DNA of 34,596 nucleotides from the NCBI RefSeq assembly GCF_000156655.1, contig NZ_DS996840.1, positions 61,284-95,879 on the forward strand, in the 5' to 3' direction. Below, piece by piece: positions 30,582 to 34,596 of this stretch. Within the stretch, counting starts at the first letter, position 1; each line of letters opens with the position of its first letter. Below the pieces are notes generated by a model. It worked only from the letters and a program-made list of their open reading frames with translations. It did no database searches and had not been told where the DNA came from. The translations under genes were made by a program, and so were the position numbers. Origin of the DNA: Holdemanella biformis DSM 3989. Its GTDB lineage: Bacteria > Bacillota_I > Bacilli_A > Erysipelotrichales > Erysipelotrichaceae.

Positions 30582-31775
30582 ATGAAAAGAGCTAAAAAAA
30601 TTATAGATAACGTATACTGGGTCGGAGTAAGAGACTTAAACAACCGCCACTTCCATGGTGATTTATATCCAATTGATGAAGGATGTACATACAATGCCTA
30701 TTTAGTGGTAGATGATGAAGTTACATTATTCGATACAGTAGAAGAAGAATTTACAGAAGAACTGTTAGAAAGAGTGGAATCCGTACTACAAGGAAGAGAA
30801 ATTGACAATATCGTTGTTCAACATACAGAACCGGATCATTCTGGTGGATTTAAAAAAGTATATGCCAAATATCCAAATGCGAAAGTTTATGCATCTATTT
30901 CCGGAAAGAAAAACATGATTGAACAATACTTTGATCAAGTACCTTATCAAGTCGTTAAAACAAACGATACAATCAACACAGGAAAATATGATTTTGTCTT
31001 TGTTGAAATGCAAATGATCCATTGGCCAGATAACATGTTGACATATTGTCCACAATTAAAAACTGTATTCTCAAACGATGCCTTTGGACAACACATTGTA
31101 AACTTTAACTTAACAGATGAAGGATTAGATAAAGCTTATTGTTTAAAACAAGCCAAAGAATACTTTGCGAATATTGTTCTACCATATACAACACCGGTAC
31201 AAGCTAAATTAAACCTTATTCTAGGCATGAATTTAGACATTGAATATATTATGCCTGCCCATGGTATTATCTGGAAAGACTATATTGGTGATATCATTGA
31301 AACTTATAAAGGTATTGCAGCTCAAAAAACAGAAAACAAAGCCGTTATTGTATATGAATCTGTATGGAAACATACACAACAGATTGCTGAAAGCTTAGCT
31401 GAAGGGTTCAGTGATGCTGGTATGGATGTAAAAGTCTATAAATTATCGGATACAAAATCAAGCATTGTCATGCGCGAAATCATGGATGCTAAAGTCGTAT
31501 GTATTGGATCTGGAACCTACAACAATGTCATGGCACCAAGTGTTGCAGCTTTCCTTGAACACATTCGTCCATGTAAATTGAAAAACAAAAAAGGATTGGC
31601 CTTTGCCGCATACGGATGGTTTAACCAAGTCGCAAAAGAAATCGATACAAGGATGCAACAATCTGGAATTGAATCTTGTCACGATGTCATCAATCAATGT
31701 TACACACCAAGTGATGATCAATTAGAAGACTATTATAATATCGCAAAAGAAATCGCAAAAAAATGCCAGGAATAA
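30582..31775 (+). CDS. A-type flavodiiron protein (FprA family)
   Basis: The 397-residue protein joins a metallo-beta-lactamase-like diiron domain (1-250) to a flavodoxin domain (from about 257, VIVYESVWKHTQQIAESLA). All usual iron ligands are present: His81, Glu83 and Asp85 in HTEPDHSGG, His147 (MIHWPD), Asp166 (SNDAFGQH) and His227 (MPAHGIIW). Such proteins reduce oxygen to water, or nitric oxide, and protect anaerobes. AAAGAGGTGAATTAAA precedes the ATG. It has its own terminator and no obvious partner rubredoxin gene in the window. Confidence 0.94.
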   Translation: MKRAKKIIDNVYWVGVRDLNNRHFHGDLYPIDEGCTYNAYLVVDDEVTLFDTVEEEFTEELLERVESVLQGREIDNIVVQHTEPDHSGGFKKVYAKYPNAKVYASISGKKNMIEQYFDQVPYQVVKTNDTINTGKYDFVFVEMQMIHWPDNMLTYCPQLKTVFSNDAFGQHIVNFNLTDEGLDKAYCLKQAKEYFANIVLPYTTPVQAKLNLILGMNLDIEYIMPAHGIIWKDYIGDIIETYKGIAAQKTENKAVIVYESVWKHTQQIAESLAEGFSDAGMDVKVYKLSDTKSSIVMREIMDAKVVCIGSGTYNNVMAPSVAAFLEHIRPCKLKNKKGLAFAAYGWFNQVAKEIDTRMQQSGIESCHDVINQCYTPSDDQLEDYYNIAKEIAKKCQE

Positions 31776-31792
31776 ATTTTCCTGGCATTTTT
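31760..31792 (+). terminator. Terminator of the flavodiiron gene
   Basis: AAAATGCCAGGA (31760-31771) pairs with TCCTGGCATTTT (31780-31791), eight-base loop that includes the stop codon. It touches the stop of the convergent methyltransferase gene. Confidence 0.85.
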
Positions 31793-33098
31793 AGTCTATA
31801 TTCACATGTGAATTTGGCAATAAACGAAGTCCTTTAGGAATCTTGTTTTTGATTTGCCTTCCATCACTCTTGCCAAAGCCAAACGGATGTCCTTTGTAAC
31901 ATACGGCAACGTAACCTTTATCACATTCCTTTTGTAAAACTTCACCATGCATAAAAAGATCCATCTCTTCTAGCGTTACTTCTACTTTTCTTTTATAGTC
32001 AAAATCTGCAACCATATAAAAAGAATGACTTGGCTCAAAACGATTCTTAATAACATCTCCTAAATATACGCCCTGACGTAATACTTTTACTTTTTTAAAA
32101 TCCACAAAACAAACATCCATACCATAGACTCGATCATTATCTATATAGTAATAGTTTGGTAATGTATTCAATTGTTCCTTCAAAAATTTCTCAGTAATCT
32201 TATCTATTTTTTTAGATTTTAAAATTGGAAGTTTACCTGCAATACCGGATTGTTTCTTGAATTTTGCAATGAAATGGCCTTCACCACCATCCATTGGAAA
32301 GATACGACGCACATTTAAATCTTTAAATCCTTTTCTTCCCCACAAAACTTCAGGATCTACAAGTTGAATATCTTCATGTTTTTCTAAAAAAGATAACACA
32401 ACATCTTCATCTTCTTCCAAAGCATATGTACAAGTTGAATATACCAAAGTACCACCCGGTTTCAACATCGAATACGCATATTCTAAGATTTCTTTTTGGC
32501 GAGCTGCACAAAGCTCAATATTTTCAATACTCCAATGATTCAAGGCAATATCATGCTTTTTAATCATACCCTCACCACTACAAGGAGCATCTACTAATAT
32601 CTTGTCGAAACAACAATCAAATACTTTCGCAAGCTTATCTACACTCGAATTGGTTACAGCTACATTTTTAACACCCATACGCTCTATATTGGATAAAAGA
32701 ATCTGTGCTCTTTTCGCATCAATTTCATTCGATACTAAATACCCACTTTTTAAATGAGAAGCAATCTGCGTACTCTTTCCACCAGGAGCTGCACATAAAT
32801 CCAATACATAATCATCTTCTTGCACATCCAAGATTTCGACTGCACTCGATGCACTTGGTTCTTGTAGATAGAAGCATCCACAAATATGGTAAGGATGATT
32901 TCCCAAGGGTTTATCTACATAATAGCTTTCCTTACAAAATTGACTTGGACTTTCTAAATGATCAAATTCATTTAATTCTGCCTTTTTTAAATTAATACGC
33001 ATACCACGATATAAAGGTTTTGATAAAGATTCCATATATGCATCATATTCATCTTTTAATAATTCCTTCATTCGTGAAAAATACATTTCTTGACTCAT
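31791..33098 (-). CDS. RsmF/RsmB-type rRNA m5C methyltransferase
   Basis: The 435-residue protein has the SAM motif LDLCAAPGGKST (99-110), the catalytic DAPCSGEGM (170-178, Cys173) and second cysteine STCTYALEED (Cys223) of NOL1/NOP2/Sun m5C methyltransferases. The C-terminal region ending in GHPFGFGKSDGRQIKNKIPK and GLR matches the RNA-binding tail of RsmF-like proteins. It probably methylates cytosines of 16S rRNA; the exact positions cannot be told. GGAGGGTTT precedes the ATG, which overlaps the M23 peptidase stop by four bases. Confidence 0.92.
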   Translation of the reverse strand: MSQEMYFSRMKELLKDEYDAYMESLSKPLYRGMRINLKKAELNEFDHLESPSQFCKESYYVDKPLGNHPYHICGCFYLQEPSASSAVEILDVQEDDYVLDLCAAPGGKSTQIASHLKSGYLVSNEIDAKRAQILLSNIERMGVKNVAVTNSSVDKLAKVFDCCFDKILVDAPCSGEGMIKKHDIALNHWSIENIELCAARQKEILEYAYSMLKPGGTLVYSTCTYALEEDEDVVLSFLEKHEDIQLVDPEVLWGRKGFKDLNVRRIFPMDGGEGHFIAKFKKQSGIAGKLPILKSKKIDKITEKFLKEQLNTLPNYYYIDNDRVYGMDVCFVDFKKVKVLRQGVYLGDVIKNRFEPSHSFYMVADFDYKRKVEVTLEEMDLFMHGEVLQKECDKGYVAVCYKGHPFGFGKSDGRQIKNKIPKGLRLLPNSHVNID

Positions 33099-34282
33099 AA
33101 ACCCTCCAAAACTATCTCAGGATCTATACGACACGCATAGTCTGAGCATGTTGCAGCTGCATTAAAGCCACATCCAAAAGAAAAATCAGCACCACTGTTT
33201 CTAAAATATTCTACAGTCGAATTCAAATCCTGTTTTAACTCAAACACCTCTATATGTGTATGAGGACCTGTTGAATTTCCACTATTTCCACTTTTCGCTA
33301 TAACTGTTTTTTGACTGACTTGCTGGCCACTTGTTACATAGATTTCATTAGACAAGTGTGCATAACTAACCGCATATAACTTATCATGAACAGCTACCAC
33401 CATACAAATCGAATTGCCGGCTCCACTTGGCCATCCACACATATTTCCAAGATATCCATTATTAGATTCTACAGGTGCATGCGCATACAATACTATGCCA
33501 TTGGCTAGGGCATACACATCACTATACATACTACTTGCGATATCCAAGCCCAAATGAAGACTTCCATCTGGATATGACCAGCATCTAGCACTGATTGTAC
33601 CATTTTCAACCGGATTTTGCCAAAAAGAACTATATGTATCAATCGCATAATTTCCATCAACTAAACAAGACATACCCTTGTTTTCTAAAATTTCATATCC
33701 GCCATATGCAGGTAATGCATCATTTCCAGCAATCATTGCATCTTGATCAAACTCTCCCAAATCATTGAATTGAGACAAACTTGAAAAGCGCTCAAACAAA
33801 CGCTTTTGACAATTGTCTAAACGAGTTAAATAAGATTCACATAAATCAAGCTTATGCTTATTCTTTTTCCATTGTTTTCTACTTTTCAAATATTGATTTT
33901 GACTACACTTATATTCATTGAAACATTTCGTTAAGTCCTTATCTATCCAGTACGATTGAATCATACAATCTTGTTTTTGAATCGCATTTAAGTCTAAGCC
34001 ATACTCTAGCTTTTTAAGTTCATAATAGTTCTTTTTCTGTATATATTTTGATTCAAATTTATCCTTTTTTTGACTTTGAATCTCTATTCTACAAATTAGA
34101 TCCGCCTTTTCAATTTGAATCGCATTTGTTACATCTCTACATTTCAAAGATAAAAAGCTGGCCTTACTTTCGTCAACTATTTCTACTTTTGATTCTATAT
34201 TTGAAATTAACCTTTCATAATCTGGCACATTCAATGTTTGAAGACCAATAAAAAAACAGACAAAAAGAGATATATATTTCAT
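33095..34282 (-). CDS. Secreted or membrane-tethered M23 metallopeptidase with coiled-coil N-domain
   Basis: The 395-residue protein starts with a hydrophobic stretch (MKYISLFVCFFIGLQTL) that acts as a signal peptide or anchor. Residues 20-170 are charged helices, probably coiled coil. The peptidase domain (about 235-350) has the LytM zinc set: His243 and Asp247 in LHLGLDIASS, His309 (YAHL) and His341-x-His343 (GPHTHIEVF). Such enzymes cut peptidoglycan peptide cross-links; the coiled coil resembles PcsB/EnvC-type hydrolases. Twelve cysteines, unusual for such a protein, suggest disulfides. AAGGAG precedes the ATG. It shares an operon with the methyltransferase. Confidence 0.9.
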   Translation of the reverse strand: MKYISLFVCFFIGLQTLNVPDYERLISNIESKVEIVDESKASFLSLKCRDVTNAIQIEKADLICRIEIQSQKKDKFESKYIQKKNYYELKKLEYGLDLNAIQKQDCMIQSYWIDKDLTKCFNEYKCSQNQYLKSRKQWKKNKHKLDLCESYLTRLDNCQKRLFERFSSLSQFNDLGEFDQDAMIAGNDALPAYGGYEILENKGMSCLVDGNYAIDTYSSFWQNPVENGTISARCWSYPDGSLHLGLDIASSMYSDVYALANGIVLYAHAPVESNNGYLGNMCGWPSGAGNSICMVVAVHDKLYAVSYAHLSNEIYVTSGQQVSQKTVIAKSGNSGNSTGPHTHIEVFELKQDLNSTVEYFRNSGADFSFGCGFNAAATCSDYACRIDPEIVLEGL

Positions 34283-34321
34283 AAAACTCCTTCTACTGTC
34301 TGTCTTCTAAATTTATTGTAT

Positions 34322-34596
34322 TTATTTTTCTTTGTACATGCAAGCACTATTTAAAATAATAAAACATAATGTTCCTGTCGCAACAATATTTAGCGTGCAA
34401 TCTAACAACCCATAAATCAATACGATTGCTATAAAACACATCATCATACCAAATAAAGCTGGATTTTCTTTTCTTGTATTCGAAGTAAAGATTTCTTTAT
34501 TCAATACAAAAGTGTAACATAACACAAGAATTGTTCCGATTACACCATAAGAAAGAATAGAATCTATATAAATATTATGCGCATGCGGTGCCTTAT
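34322..34596 (-). CDS. O-antigen ligase-like membrane protein, C-terminal part (runs off the right edge)
   Basis: The frame is open to the window edge; 90 residues are visible. It begins KAPHAHNIYIDSILSYGVIG, the PHN/H-N-x-x-L-x-x-x-x-x-G-x-x-G pattern near the end of O-antigen ligase/polymerase (WaaL/Wzy_C) proteins, followed by two membrane segments (MMMCFIAIVLIYGLLDCTLN and IVATGTLCFIILNSACM). In a Gram-positive organism such proteins polymerise or attach surface or capsular polysaccharide. It ends MYKEK and lies 39 bases upstream of the M23 gene on the same strand, with no strong terminator between, so cotranscription is possible. Confidence 0.65.
   Translation of the reverse strand, partial: KAPHAHNIYIDSILSYGVIGTILVLCYTFVLNKEIFTSNTRKENPALFGMMMCFIAIVLIYGLLDCTLNIVATGTLCFIILNSACMYKEK

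Noticed and set aside
1-34596. tRNA, rRNA, complete insertion sequences or a prophage
   Set aside because: I saw no tRNA cloverleaf, rRNA segment, transposase or integrase frame in either strand; only the decayed region at the left end hints at past rearrangement.

Overview
The window is AT-rich, densely packed DNA. Its Shine-Dalgarno sites (GGAGG type), CIRCE-controlled clpB, sufCDSUB order, WXG100 secretion genes and PrsA-like foldases all point to a low-GC Gram-positive bacterium. An Erysipelotrichia-like Firmicute is my best guess, but this is inference; there is no rRNA or other taxonomic marker here.

Layout. Positions 1-1190 hold the 3' end of a NYN/LabA-like nuclease gene, then about 950 bases of decayed gene ends: three related copies of one C-terminal tail, an orphan C-terminus with its terminator, and a set of small hairpins. 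Next come a cytoplasmic leucine-rich-repeat protein behind a PerR-like box (minus), a cold-shock protein and an HD phosphohydrolase (plus). A long minus-strand operon follows, sufC-sufD-sufS-sufU-sufB, then 5-formyltetrahydrofolate cyclo-ligase, an SGNH esterase and an unknown 347-aa protein. It runs divergently from two PrsA-like extracytoplasmic foldase genes.

The centrepiece is 12505-21761, one tightly overlapping minus-strand operon that I read as a divergent type VII (WXG100) secretion locus. In transcription order it encodes a DUF6382-like/FHA protein, an EssB-like single-pass membrane protein whose kinase-like domain keeps the main catalytic residues, a 586-aa Ig-like-repeat protein without a signal peptide, an FHA-EssC ATPase with one canonical Walker A, an EsaB/YukD-like ubiquitin-fold protein, two WXG100 proteins, a 57-aa helical protein, a 264-aa small-residue-rich protein resembling the C-terminal modules of LXG-type effectors, and a DUF4176 protein. 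I see no EsaA or EssA. Two FHA domains beside a kinase-like receptor suggest phospho-dependent assembly or gating.

Positions 21863-34596 carry two membrane proteins in convergent overlap, serine acetyltransferase, a sirtuin, clpB with tandem CIRCE-like operators, a transaldolase/fructose-6-phosphate aldolase, a DeoR-family regulator, nagA, an A-type flavodiiron protein, an RsmF-type rRNA methyltransferase, an M23 peptidase and the C-terminus of an O-antigen-ligase-like protein that leaves the window.

Three genes (starts at 21863, 24193 and 28518) lack a Shine-Dalgarno site and have a -10-like hexamer ending exactly six bases before ATG, which suggests leaderless mRNAs. Several terminators are folded into stop codons or into the convergent neighbour's coding sequence.
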